From the NCBI GenBank assembly GCA_004377275.1, contig SOIC01000092.1, positions 1-6,922 on the forward strand: a DNA stretch of 6,922 bases, written 5' to 3'. The DNA comes from Dehalococcoidia bacterium. GTDB lineage: Bacteria > Chloroflexota > Dehalococcoidia > E44-bin15. Under the pieces are notes generated by a model. The model ran no database searches. It saw only the letters and a program-made list of their open reading frames with translations, and was not told the DNA's origin. This document shows positions 1-6,342 of the stretch, in pieces. The first letter of the stretch is position 1. Every line of letters begins with the position of its first letter. The translations under genes were made by a program, and so were the position numbers.

Positions 1-68
1 CCCCCGCTCTATTGATATGCCTAACCCCTGAGTGCCCTGCCCCTGAAAAGAATAGACGCTTAACGGGT

Positions 69-380
69 TCAACCCCTCATTTTCTTTTCTACTTCTGACA
101 CGCCACCCGAGGGTATCTCCATTACCGGGACGACATTTATATCCACTCCAGCAAGCATCGAGGGGTAGACGGCTGCGACTATCGCCTCAGCGCTCTCAGC
201 CTCAACGTTCAGGATGGTTACCCCTTTTCCCGATGGAATACCATCAAAGGGCGCTGCCAGACATACATAGCGAGCTAACACCTTATACCCTGGAGGTGGA
301 GCGGCATCCACCTTATCGGAGAGCTTTGACACCTCTGCCGCTTTACCCACATCCCAAACAGCTATAACCACAAACTTCAT
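69..380 (-). CDS. DUF3303-like small conserved protein
   Basis: A complete 103-residue cytoplasmic protein with no signal peptide or membrane segment. It opens with a beta strand (MKFVVIAVWD), then a helix, a GYKVLARYVCLA strand, a GKGVTILNVEAES strand, a helix with YPSMLAGVDINV, and a final strand VVPVMEIP. This alternating pattern resembles the ferredoxin-like fold of the small DUF3303 family, whose members are about 90-110 residues and of unknown function. The ATG start is well supported: an AAAGGAGGAG ribosome-binding site lies at 385-394 on the same strand, and a strong promoter lies further upstream. The stop codon sits inside a small GGGTT-c-AACCC palindrome (65-75). It appears to be a single-gene unit with no partner in view. 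The family call rests on resemblance recalled from memory; the reality of the gene is much surer than its name. Confidence 0.8.
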   Translation of the reverse strand: MKFVVIAVWDVGKAAEVSKLSDKVDAAPPPGYKVLARYVCLAAPFDGIPSGKGVTILNVEAESAEAIVAAVYPSMLAGVDINVVPVMEIPSGGVSEVEKKMRG

Positions 381-441
381 CTTTCTCCTCCTTTGTCAAT
401 TTTATAACCAGAAGGGCAGAGCATCCAGGGGCATGGTGGTG

Positions 442-470
442 AATATACTCCTTTAGGTATAGCCTGTCAA
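442..470 (-). promoter_or_regulatory. Sigma70-type promoter of the DUF3303-like gene, with overlapping palindrome
   Basis: On the minus strand a perfect -35 hexamer TTGACA (465-470) is followed by a 17-bp spacer and a TATATT -10 hexamer (442-447). Transcription should begin near 434-436, leaving a leader of about 55 nt before the ATG. The -35 is enclosed by an inverted repeat, AGCC-N6-GGCT (461-474), and by a wider pair, TATAGCC (458-464) and GGCTATA (478-484). This is a plausible operator position. The hexamers are seen directly; regulation by a repressor is inference. Confidence 0.7.
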
Positions 471-485
471 GGCTGTGGGCTATAA

Positions 486-521
486 GAGAGGAGCTACCCA
501 TTCTCGGGTAACCACCCTCTC
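486..521. repeat. Nested inverted repeat upstream of the DUF3303-like promoter
   Basis: Two nested pairs of arms are visible: GAGAGG (486-491) with CCTCTC (516-521), and inside them TACCC (495-499) with GGGTA (506-510), closing a 6-nt loop. The internal loop is 3 by 5 nt. There is no T-tract on either side, so it is not a standard terminator. It lies just upstream of the minus-strand -35 and could be a protein-binding site or a remnant hairpin; nothing in the sequence decides between these. Confidence 0.35.
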
Positions 522-630
522 CATTCACGTACCTAACCCATTACTTCAATCTCGGCTTCGCACAGGCTCAGCGTGGGCAGGACACAGATCCACTCAGCAG
601 CTTTGAGGAGTAGGTGGCTCTGACCTTCAA

Positions 631-930
631 GGCGCACATAAATAGCGCGCTAGCAAGGAAAGCACCATGTTGAATCTGTGCACTTTCACCAATGTAATAA
701 TGCGCTTGCAATTGCATAACAGAGTGCAAATTTATATTGCACAAAATCCTTGCACCCCCAATTCGTAGCGCATTTTCAGGTTGCAGGCGCACTGTGCAGA
801 TTTTATGCGCAGTAACTTTGCCAAGTGAACGGCGCACAAACCCGAGTAAAATCGCACACCCAGCTTGGCCGCACAGAATTATCACAGCAAAATTCAAGCA
901 CATTCTAGGGTTGCACGGCGCACAGTGCAG
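631..930. repeat. Dense cluster of GCAC/TGCAC-type motifs, partly phased at 13 bp
   Basis: This stretch carries many copies of short related words (TTGCAC, GTGCAA, GGCGCAC, CTGTGCAC, CGCACA, GCGCA). Three hexamers are phased exactly: GTGCAA at 724-729, TTGCAC at 737-742 and TTGCAC at 750-755, each starting 13 bp after the last. The first two form a perfect dyad with a 7-bp spacer. A 10-bp palindrome TGCAATTGCA sits at 707-716. The word GGCGCACWGTGCAG occurs twice (786-799 and 917-930), differing only at W. Open frames through the area look like by-products of this composition. It may be an iteron-like or operator array, or a decayed repeat; the function is unknown. Confidence 0.5.
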
Positions 931-935
931 CGCAA

Positions 936-1311
936 GTGTTGGCTAACACTCAGCTGCCACCAATTGGATGAGTTAAAGACTTGTATTCAAGCGACACTAG
1001 AATCTAGGTAACGAGGAGCCTACTAGTATAACCAGTGTATATATCGCGTTCTTATATCGCAGTCCCTTCCAGTTAAGCAACTTGCGATAACGGTTGTGAA
1101 GAGTCAGGTTGATCTGGAAGTGATATAGCTAGGTATAGAGTGGGGCAGGCACGCGAACTGCACAAAACGCTATTCTGTGCAACTAGCGCTACTTGTCTCT
1201 GCCTAGAGTGCGCCGAGGCTTAACAAAACCGAGAATCGTTCAAATAGGCCGCTGGTCGAGATAACAGCTGCACACAGTCGAAGCCACTTAGTGGAATGTG
1301 AAGTTTGATTT
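936..1311. other. Gene-free stretch with scattered short inverted repeats
   Basis: No convincing coding region is visible on either strand. The stretch holds several short dyads: AGTGTT-GGCT-AACACT near 935-950, TGCACA (1159-1164) with TGTGCA (1176-1181), and an imperfect hairpin at 1053-1127. The short frames that cross it have no recognisable family features and no good ribosome-binding sites. It ends at the promoter of the nuclease-like pseudogene. Confidence 0.5.
1053..1127. repeat. Imperfect long hairpin, three nested arm pairs
   Basis: Three pairs of complementary segments are nested in order: TATATC (1053-1058) with GATATA (1122-1127), CTTCCAG (1066-1072) with CTGGAAG (1114-1120), and CAAC (1078-1081) with GTTG (1093-1096). 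The internal loops are unequal in size. It could be a structured RNA, a decayed small repeat element, or chance. No adjacent terminator or clear promoter supports an RNA gene. Confidence 0.25.
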
Positions 1312-1320
1312 TGATATAAT
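1312..1320 (+). promoter_or_regulatory. Extended -10 promoter of the nuclease-like pseudogene
   Basis: TGATATAAT is a perfect extended -10 element (TG, one base, then TATAAT at 1315-1320). No good -35 lies 16-18 bp upstream, which is common for extended -10 promoters. Transcription should start near 1327, which rules out the in-frame ATG at 1298 and supports the ATG at 1385, preceded by AGGAGG at 1373-1378. Confidence 0.6.
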
Positions 1321-1384
1321 GGCTGTACCAAGCGCTATCTATGTTAGCTTTTGGGTAGGCTTTGCTGCATGTAGGAGGCCAGAC

Positions 1385-2006
1385 ATGGAGAAAGAGTTTT
1401 TGGAAGCTATCGATAGAGCCATTGCCCACCTTGTTGCTGACTTTCAGGGTCAAACCAGTAGATTCTGGAATGAAAGGGATATGCACTGGTACCTTTTCCA
1501 CTACCTAAAACAGGATCCCTTATTCGTGCATGACTATGGAACCGAACTCATTCGGGCAGAATTCCCAACGCGGGCGGTGTACAGAGAAGAAAAGCAAAAA
1601 GCGCCTAGTAGAGGACACTATGACTTGGTGATATTGGATCCAACTCCCTTCACAGGTCCCCCGATCAGCGAACTGCCTCCCTGGGCTTCCTGGGAGGAGT
1701 ACTTGCCCTATGTGCGTGTGGTGGTTTGCTGTAGAGGTCAAAACATGGGTGGACAGGACGAAAGACATCCCCCAAAAGGTGGACTGGGACATTGAGAAGC
1801 TTACAGACCCGCAAAATGCAGTGGGGCATGCTTACTTCTTGAACTTCGTCCAATTGGAATTTAGTCGCCAACAAATGCGCGATTTCTATCAGAACCTGAG
1901 AGGATACTTAATGGAAGAAGCGAGGCGTTGCCCAAGGCTCAGAATCCTTTGTGTGCCACATGACAAAGAGATTCAGCACGACTCGAGCGAGAATTGGATC
2001 CGCTAG
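1385..2006 (+). pseudogene. PD-(D/E)XK nuclease-like protein, broken by a one-base frameshift
   Basis: The first frame runs from ATG 1385 to a stop at 1793-1795; the second continues in the next frame to TAG at 2004-2006. Dropping one T from the TTT at 1725-1727 joins them into a 206-residue protein, in which the strand YVRVVVAVEVKTW becomes continuous. Counted on that restored protein, an N-terminal helical segment has N29-E-R-D, then HYDLVIL carries D80, and A115-V-E117-V-K119 follows. This D...E-x-K spacing after hydrophobic strands is the hallmark of PD-(D/E)XK nuclease folds, as in type II restriction enzymes and related uncharacterised proteins. Residues 120-206 are largely helical and have no further motif that I recognise. 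The start is chosen from AGGAGG at 1373-1378 and the upstream extended -10. There is no methyltransferase or other defence gene beside it. It is either a true pseudogene or an assembly error; the frame change shows no usual programmed slippage site. Nuclease activity is inferred from the motif alone. Confidence 0.7.
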
Positions 2007-2182
2007 CTCAGGTTGGAAGCTTTGTGACTATTAGAGTTGTCGAGTGAGAAGCCAGTGTAGAAACCACGTGGTTTGCAGGCAGTACCAATTGGGCGCAACT
2101 AAACAATTGTCAGTTTTGTTCAATAGCCCTAGTCAACAATGTCCCCTTTCTCCCAGAGAAAGTAACTAGACATATCGATGAA
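2007..2182. repeat. Spacer with a 14-bp perfect palindrome and a short hairpin
   Basis: Between the nuclease-like pseudogene and the phosphoesterase promoter there is no gene. AAACCACGTGGTTT at 2061-2074 is a perfect 14-bp palindrome, operator-like in size. CTTTCTC (2146-2152) and GAGAAAG (2156-2162) form a perfect 7-bp stem with a 3-nt loop but without a following T-tract. Either could bind a regulator of the downstream gene; neither resembles an operator I can name. Confidence 0.45.
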
Positions 2183-2211
2183 TTGTTAACGCTGGACTCT
2201 GCTGATATACT
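2183..2211 (+). promoter_or_regulatory. Promoter of the metallophosphoesterase gene
   Basis: TTGTTA (2183-2188) as -35, a 17-bp spacer, and TATACT (2206-2211) as -10 with an upstream TG that makes it an extended -10 (TGATATACT). Transcription would begin about 2217-2219, just before the AGGAG ribosome-binding site at 2221-2225, giving a very short leader before ATG 2232. Confidence 0.6.
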
Positions 2212-2231
2212 ATGGCACAGAGGAGACGGGC

Positions 2232-4001
2232 ATGAAGAGGGGGTCCATTAGCTGGCTAGCTGTTGCTCTGCTGACTGTTTCAGCTATCCTGGGTGCCGGG
2301 TGTAAGACGCCGGCCCAGTTTGAGGGAATGGTGTTTGAAGATTGCGACGCTGATGGCATTAGGGATACAGAGGAGCGTGGCATACCCAATATACTCGTCT
2401 CTAATGGGATAGCGGTCACCGTCACTGACGAGACTGGAAACTACCATCTTCCAATGGAAGGCTATTTTGTTTTCATAACTACCCCCAGTGGGTATACAAC
2501 TACCACTCCATGGTACCGCCGCACATTGGAGCATGACCTCGACTTCGGTTTAACGCTTAGGCCGGAGGAAGCTACAAGTGAGTTTGTCTTTGTTCAGATA
2601 ACAGATATCCACTTAGATACTGCAGAGGAACATATGGCACTTTTTAAGCAGGCCGTAGAGGAGATCAACGAGATCGGGCCAGCCTTCGTGGTAGCCACAG
2701 GCGACCTAGTAAATGAGGCTGATGGGGTGAGTATTTCACAGGCGAGGGAATGGTTTGACGCTTATTCCAGCTTGGTCAGCGATTTTGACATGCCTGTCTA
2801 CAATGCCGTGGGAAATCATGACGTTGTTGGCATACATTGTGAGGAGGTTGCTGAGACTGAGCCAGGGTATAATAAAGAAATGTATCATGATTACTTCGGA
2901 CCCACCTACCATTCCTTCGATTGGGGGCCATATCATTGCCTCGTCTTGGATCCAAATGAATTTGTCGACGGACGCCAGGTTTATAGGATGCCAGACTACC
3001 AGCTCGAATGGCTGCAACAGGATCTAGCCCACAGGCAGGGGAATCCGCTATTAGTCTTCTTCCATGAGCCTACTCCATCTTGGGAGAGCCGCACGGAGGT
3101 TTTAAATCTACTTGAACAACATCGGGTGACCATGTTCTCAGGGCACTGGCACTTCGATATATTGATGGATAGCCAGGGCATCCTGGAGCAGGTCACCGGC
3201 GCCCTATGCGGGGAATGGTGGTTTGGCCCATGCCCCGATGGCAAGCCTTGTGGGTACCGCCTCATCTCTATCGATGCCGAAGGTATCTCCAGCTTTTATA
3301 AAGGAGTCGGCGAGGAAAGGCAGATAAATATCACCTCTCCAGGTGTGGTTGTAAGTGGAGAGGCGATATTGACAGCTCAGATCTATACTGAGCACAGCAC
3401 CATCCAAGAGGTATCTTATTGGGTAGATGATAGCAAGCCCATGCCAATGTCGATCGAAGAAGGAGAGCTATGGGATACTGCCACCGCTTTATGGGATACA
3501 ACCCGGGTGGAGCAGGGCTACCATACTATCATCATAGAGGCAAGGGATGAGATGGGGATCTTCTCTAGGGAGAAGGAGGTCAAGATCATAGAAGAAGAGA
3601 CAGTGCCTCTAGGTGAGCTTGTCTCCCATTTCGAGGCTTACCGAGGGCAGTATACAAATGTGAGAGGGCAGGTTAGCCTCGTGGCTATGGGAAAGCCTTA
3701 TGCTGAGGAGAGAAGCGGTGCTATTGTAATATTGGACGAGACTGGTGGCATGGTGATAATCGTGGGGGAATGCAGAGCCCCACCTCCACCGGCCTTAGCT
3801 TCGGGTGACCTAATAACGGTGAAAGCTGTGCCCGTGAGTTATAGTTGGGACTTTCTTAAAGCGAGCCAGGAATTCGGTTTGATCCAGCAGTTCGCTCCCC
3901 TTTTGCCAGAAGGCTTACTGGTAAGCGATGAGGCTGGCCCCAAAGAGGTAAGGGTGATGAGGCTGCTCAGTGGCGAAGATGTTCAAAAACTATCGCGTTG
4001 A
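2232..4001 (+). CDS. Secreted calcineurin-type metallophosphoesterase, probable lipoprotein
   Basis: A 589-residue protein. Residues 1-24 form a signal peptide (positively charged start, hydrophobic core, then LGAGC) with C24 as the likely lipidated cysteine. The lipobox is slightly non-canonical, so surface anchoring is probable but not certain. Residues 31-110 look like an SdrD-B/prealbumin-type beta domain. They contain an EF-hand-like calcium loop with D37, D39, D41, G42, D45 and E48, followed by TDETGNY. The catalytic domain (about 117-320) has the full metal-binding set: D125 and H127 (TDIH), D158 (GDLV), N195-H196-D197 (GNHD), H278, and H305/H307 (GHWH). The segment 326-358, with EWWFGP, DGKPCGY and FYKGVG, resembles the C-terminal portion of Metallophos/MetallophosC proteins. 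An Ig-like segment (about 368-452) and an OB-like segment (about 458-560) follow. It should hydrolyse a phosphoester outside the cytoplasm using two metal ions; the substrate cannot be told. The start is set by AGGAG six bases upstream. It stands alone, with its own promoter and no operon partner. Confidence 0.9.
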   Translation: MKRGSISWLAVALLTVSAILGAGCKTPAQFEGMVFEDCDADGIRDTEERGIPNILVSNGIAVTVTDETGNYHLPMEGYFVFITTPSGYTTTTPWYRRTLEHDLDFGLTLRPEEATSEFVFVQITDIHLDTAEEHMALFKQAVEEINEIGPAFVVATGDLVNEADGVSISQAREWFDAYSSLVSDFDMPVYNAVGNHDVVGIHCEEVAETEPGYNKEMYHDYFGPTYHSFDWGPYHCLVLDPNEFVDGRQVYRMPDYQLEWLQQDLAHRQGNPLLVFFHEPTPSWESRTEVLNLLEQHRVTMFSGHWHFDILMDSQGILEQVTGALCGEWWFGPCPDGKPCGYRLISIDAEGISSFYKGVGEERQINITSPGVVVSGEAILTAQIYTEHSTIQEVSYWVDDSKPMPMSIEEGELWDTATALWDTTRVEQGYHTIIIEARDEMGIFSREKEVKIIEEETVPLGELVSHFEAYRGQYTNVRGQVSLVAMGKPYAEERSGAIVILDETGGMVIIVGECRAPPPPALASGDLITVKAVPVSYSWDFLKASQEFGLIQQFAPLLPEGLLVSDEAGPKEVRVMRLLSGEDVQKLSR

Positions 4002-4013
4002 CACTTGGTCAAC
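3997..4013 (+). repeat. Perfect stem-loop over the phosphoesterase stop codon
   Basis: GTTGAC (3997-4002) and GTCAAC (4008-4013) form a 6-bp perfect stem with a 5-nt loop, and the TGA stop lies in the left arm. No T-tract follows, so intrinsic termination is doubtful; it may simply protect the 3' end of the message or be chance. No better terminator was found for this gene. Confidence 0.3.
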
Positions 4014-4188
4014 CGAACCAGCCGATGAAGCTCAACGCGAAAAAGTTGGGATTCCTCCACCTGCAGCTGAAAGGTCCTAATTCAAGCAAAGGCGACAAAC
4101 CACTTCGAAGTTCTTTTCTCAATGGCGTTAAGCCCCTTTCGCTTTAATAGGTCAATCTTTTCTCCGTCCCTCAGGACACACTTTGGCT

Positions 4189-4227
4189 AAGTGTTCACAC
4201 TTCCACACAAAATGGACTTTTGTGTGG
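4189..4227. repeat. Two adjacent perfect inverted repeats beside the tRNA fragment
   Basis: AAGTGT-TC-ACACTT (4189-4202) is followed without a gap by CCACACAAAA (4203-4212), a 5-nt spacer and TTTTGTGTGG (4218-4227), a 10-bp perfect pair of arms. The second runs into the end of the tRNA-like fragment. Back-to-back dyads next to a tRNA 3' half would suit recombinase or excisionase binding sites, but this is inference. The second dyad is not followed by a T-tract on either strand, so a standard terminator is unlikely. Confidence 0.5.
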
Positions 4228-4272
4228 TCGCGAGTGGTGGTGGATTCGAACCCCGGACACCCTGATTAAAAG
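4225..4272 (-). other. tRNA-Lys(UUU) 3'-half fragment, possible attachment-site scar
   Basis: Read on the minus strand, the stretch begins with the anticodon loop CTTTTAA, continues with TCAGG (3' side of the anticodon stem), a short variable region, a T-arm GGTTCGAATCC, and ends in ACCA. The anticodon would be TTT, for lysine. Upstream of the loop there is no 5' stem, D-arm or acceptor strand, so this is not a working tRNA gene. The outer T-stem pairs poorly and the 3' side is about three bases too long (an ACC repeated), so the fragment has drifted. Loss of homology exactly at the anticodon loop is the usual crossover position of tyrosine-recombinase elements that insert into tRNA genes. 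No integrase lies in the window. Confidence 0.5.
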
Positions 4273-4461
4273 TTATTGAGGGGATTTTTCGTAGCTGGAG
4301 GAGCCTAAAAACCTGATTTTAACACCCTAACTCTCTATCTCTTACACTCCCAGATTTCAACTAGTCAGGGACTCATCACTTAGGCTTTCGACCTTAATCA
4401 TTATAACATTGATAGCATTTTCTGCAATATCTGTGATGTGGAAATACGATTGCACAATCCA
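4273..4461. other. Gene-free spacer downstream of the FAD oxidoreductase gene
   Basis: Together with the preceding DNA from 4014, this is the gap between two convergent genes (phosphoesterase plus, oxidoreductase minus). It is A/T-rich compared with the oxidoreductase gene and shows no open frame with a ribosome-binding site. I could not find a clear intrinsic terminator for the minus-strand gene here. Confidence 0.5.
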
Positions 4462-6189
4462 CTACGCCGTTATCTTACCCATATGGGGGACCGCCGATAT
4501 CTTGCCCCGCTCCGGGATGTACCAAGGCGATGGGTACCACCAGTCGCCGGGCTCGGCGATCCCGTCCTCGATGAGGATGTGCATCAGGTTATAGCCGACG
4601 GCCATCAGGCACAGCCCTCCGGGGTGCGCCGCTGACTGGTGGCAGAGGTAGAGTCCGTCGATACCCGGGACCCTATAGCGCGCTAGCTCAGGAAGAGGAC
4701 GCTCATTCCACCACTGATCCCGACATTGACGAATACCGTACCATGTACCACCGAGCATCCCCGTATTGCGAAACTCCTGCTCCCAGGGGGTAAGCCCCCA
4801 CTGGTGAACCAGGTTGGGCTCCTCCAAGCCCTCGACCACCGTTGCGAAAGCCTCGCGCATGTAGGTGTCCATCTTGGCTTTCTCCTTGTTTATAGCGTCC
4901 GGCCCGTCCACATGGTACTCCGGTGGCGGGACATAGCCGACGATAGAGCTCTCCAGAAACATGCCGGGGCGGGTGCATTGCGAATGGAATTCTGGGGTGA
5001 ATATTCTCGAGCTCCCAGCCCAGAGCCACATATACCTCTCCGGGGGTATGGTGGGGTTACCCTGTATCCCCATGCAGTCTGCCACGTGTTCATAATAAAT
5101 CTCTCGCGAGTCCATCGGGTAGCATACGCCTGAAACCTCACCCTCCTTGAACTTATCTCGGTAGCGCACAGGCTCACGGGTGAGGTAGGTGCTTGCGTAC
5201 AGGGTTCCTCCCTTCAGGCTGAGGTCATTTACGCGCTGCGTTAAGGCAGGATCCACACACTGTGGCCCGATGAGCTTGTTGAAGGTCTGCTTGATCTCGG
5301 TCCCGCTGATCACCGCCTTGTCCGCCCAGATTACCTTGTTGCCCCAGACGGCGTTGTCCCGTAGCTGCACGCCCACCGCCCGCCCGTTGCGGATGATTAT
5401 CTTATCCACCGGACAGCAGGTGCGGAACACCGCTCCGTGGGCTACGGCGCAGCGGAAGAGGGCGTGGTAATAGCCATGTATGGCGCCCATGGGAACGGCT
5501 CCTAGGGTGTATAGTACGGATGCTATAACGCTTTCGAAGGCGGGGATGGCCTGCCCCTCGAAGTGGCCAGCGGCCCCTGACATCCAGGCGATGTACGCCT
5601 GAAAAACCTTAAAGGGCTCGGTCTCCATGTGCTCGTCCATCAGGTCAAACTGGTCCCATTCGAGTAGCTCCGGGGTCCATACCTCCGGCAGCCGCTCCTT
5701 GTAGACCTGCATGAAGGGGACGGTGTGCTCATTTACCTCCACGTCAGGGGGGTGTGGCGGGCACCAGAAGGTGGCGCGAAGCAGTTCCTGGATAAACGGG
5801 GGCTGTCCAAGCATGCCGCTAAGCTTCAGCCAGCCTTCTAGGTCCTTCTGGGTGGCCTGGACGACTCCATCGGTGGTCAGTAGATCGAACCTCCCCCCTT
5901 TTGATAGGGCCTCGCCGGCACGCTTCTGGGCTGCCCAGTCAAAGCGGGCGCCGTGCCTCCATAGCTCCAGCTGCTCCCAGCCTGGGGCCGCTCCCCCGTA
6001 GAGGGCCACGGCATGGGGGCTGATATGCACCCCGGCTATGGGGTCGGCGTTCTCCTGCGCTCCGCCACACTCCGGGCGCTCCTCCAGCACGCAGACGCTC
6101 AGCCCGCTCTTGGCCAGGTAGGCCGCCGTCGTGGTGCCGTTGTGGCCAGCACCGACAATAACAATGTCGTACCGTTCCTCTGTGCTCAT
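4462..6189 (-). CDS. CrtI/phytoene-desaturase-like FAD-dependent oxidoreductase
   Basis: A complete 575-residue protein. The N-terminus is a classic FAD-binding Rossmann motif: strand YDIVIVGAGHNG with G13, G15 and G18, then helix TTAAYLAKSG, then strand VCVLEER with E36 as the expected ribose-binding acid, followed by G42-G43. The C-terminal signature of the CrtI/amine-oxidase-like superfamily is present: PGIDGLYLCHQSAAHPGG (about 508-525) followed by a long helix AVGYNLMHILIEDG. The length suits the phytoene-dehydrogenase-like family (roughly 490-580). It should be a soluble or peripherally membrane-bound flavoenzyme acting on a hydrophobic or polyene-like substrate. There are no carotenoid genes beside it, so a carotenoid role is not supported. 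The ATG is set by AGGAGAGG about eight bases upstream on the minus strand. The gene is visibly richer in G+C than the genes on its left. A 4Fe-4S protein gene lies upstream on the same strand and could supply electrons, but the 242-base gap and a separate promoter weaken that link. Confidence 0.9.
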   Translation of the reverse strand: MSTEERYDIVIVGAGHNGTTTAAYLAKSGLSVCVLEERPECGGAQENADPIAGVHISPHAVALYGGAAPGWEQLELWRHGARFDWAAQKRAGEALSKGGRFDLLTTDGVVQATQKDLEGWLKLSGMLGQPPFIQELLRATFWCPPHPPDVEVNEHTVPFMQVYKERLPEVWTPELLEWDQFDLMDEHMETEPFKVFQAYIAWMSGAAGHFEGQAIPAFESVIASVLYTLGAVPMGAIHGYYHALFRCAVAHGAVFRTCCPVDKIIIRNGRAVGVQLRDNAVWGNKVIWADKAVISGTEIKQTFNKLIGPQCVDPALTQRVNDLSLKGGTLYASTYLTREPVRYRDKFKEGEVSGVCYPMDSREIYYEHVADCMGIQGNPTIPPERYMWLWAGSSRIFTPEFHSQCTRPGMFLESSIVGYVPPPEYHVDGPDAINKEKAKMDTYMREAFATVVEGLEEPNLVHQWGLTPWEQEFRNTGMLGGTWYGIRQCRDQWWNERPLPELARYRVPGIDGLYLCHQSAAHPGGLCLMAVGYNLMHILIEDGIAEPGDWWYPSPWYIPERGKISAVPHMGKITA

Positions 6190-6277
6190 TTATTAAACCT
6201 CTCCTATCACTCCTTATTCAAGCTCGACAACACCAATCTTCCTTTCAGGGAAATCACAATCAAAGCTCACGTCTGAG

Positions 6278-6306
6278 AAAATACTCTTCATTTCTATGTT
6301 TGTCAA
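6278..6306 (-). promoter_or_regulatory. Sigma70-type promoter of the FAD oxidoreductase gene
   Basis: On the minus strand TTGACA (6301-6306) is separated by exactly 17 bp from TATTTT (6278-6283). Transcription would start near 6270 and leave a leader of about 80 nt before the ATG at 6189. This indicates that the oxidoreductase need not depend on read-through from the Fe-S gene upstream. Confidence 0.6.
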
Positions 6307-6342
6307 CCTGTGGAATCGGGCGGCTCTACACTGTTTTGTGTG

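Noticed and set aside
20..50. Two CCCCTGA direct repeats near the left edge
   Set aside because: Too short and common in composition to support a feature; no stem or T-tract makes a terminator for the DUF3303-like gene.
343..528. Minus-strand 61-codon frame overlapping the start of the DUF3303-like gene
   Set aside because: It covers the promoter, leader and ribosome-binding site of the well-supported gene and has no family features.
631..930. CRISPR array
   Set aside because: The repeats are 6-14 bp, degenerate and unequal in spacing apart from one phased trio; there are no repeat-spacer units of typical length.
568..946. Open frames on both strands (minus 568-903, plus 737-946)
   Set aside because: They overlap each other, lack good ribosome-binding sites and look like by-products of the repeated TGCAC/GCGCA words. 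I keep some doubt about the minus-strand frame; a protein search would settle it.
1298..1384. Longer start of the nuclease-like gene at ATG 1298
   Set aside because: The extended -10 at 1312-1320 would lie inside it, it has no ribosome-binding site, and ATG 1385 has AGGAGG at the right distance.
1720..1735. Programmed +1 frameshift in the nuclease-like gene
   Set aside because: GTT-TGC is not a known slippery context and no stimulatory stop codon or structure is seen; simple base insertion is the better explanation.
1385..4001. Restriction-modification or other complete defence system
   Set aside because: There is no methyltransferase, specificity subunit, helicase or immunity gene in the window; one broken nuclease-like gene and a secreted phosphoesterase do not make a system.
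4225..4300. Complete tRNA-Lys gene
   Set aside because: The D-arm, 5' acceptor strand and 5' anticodon stem are absent, and the T-stem pairs poorly.
4409..6001. Plus-strand frames inside the oxidoreductase gene
   Set aside because: They are antisense shadows of a complete flavoenzyme gene with recognised motifs and a good start.
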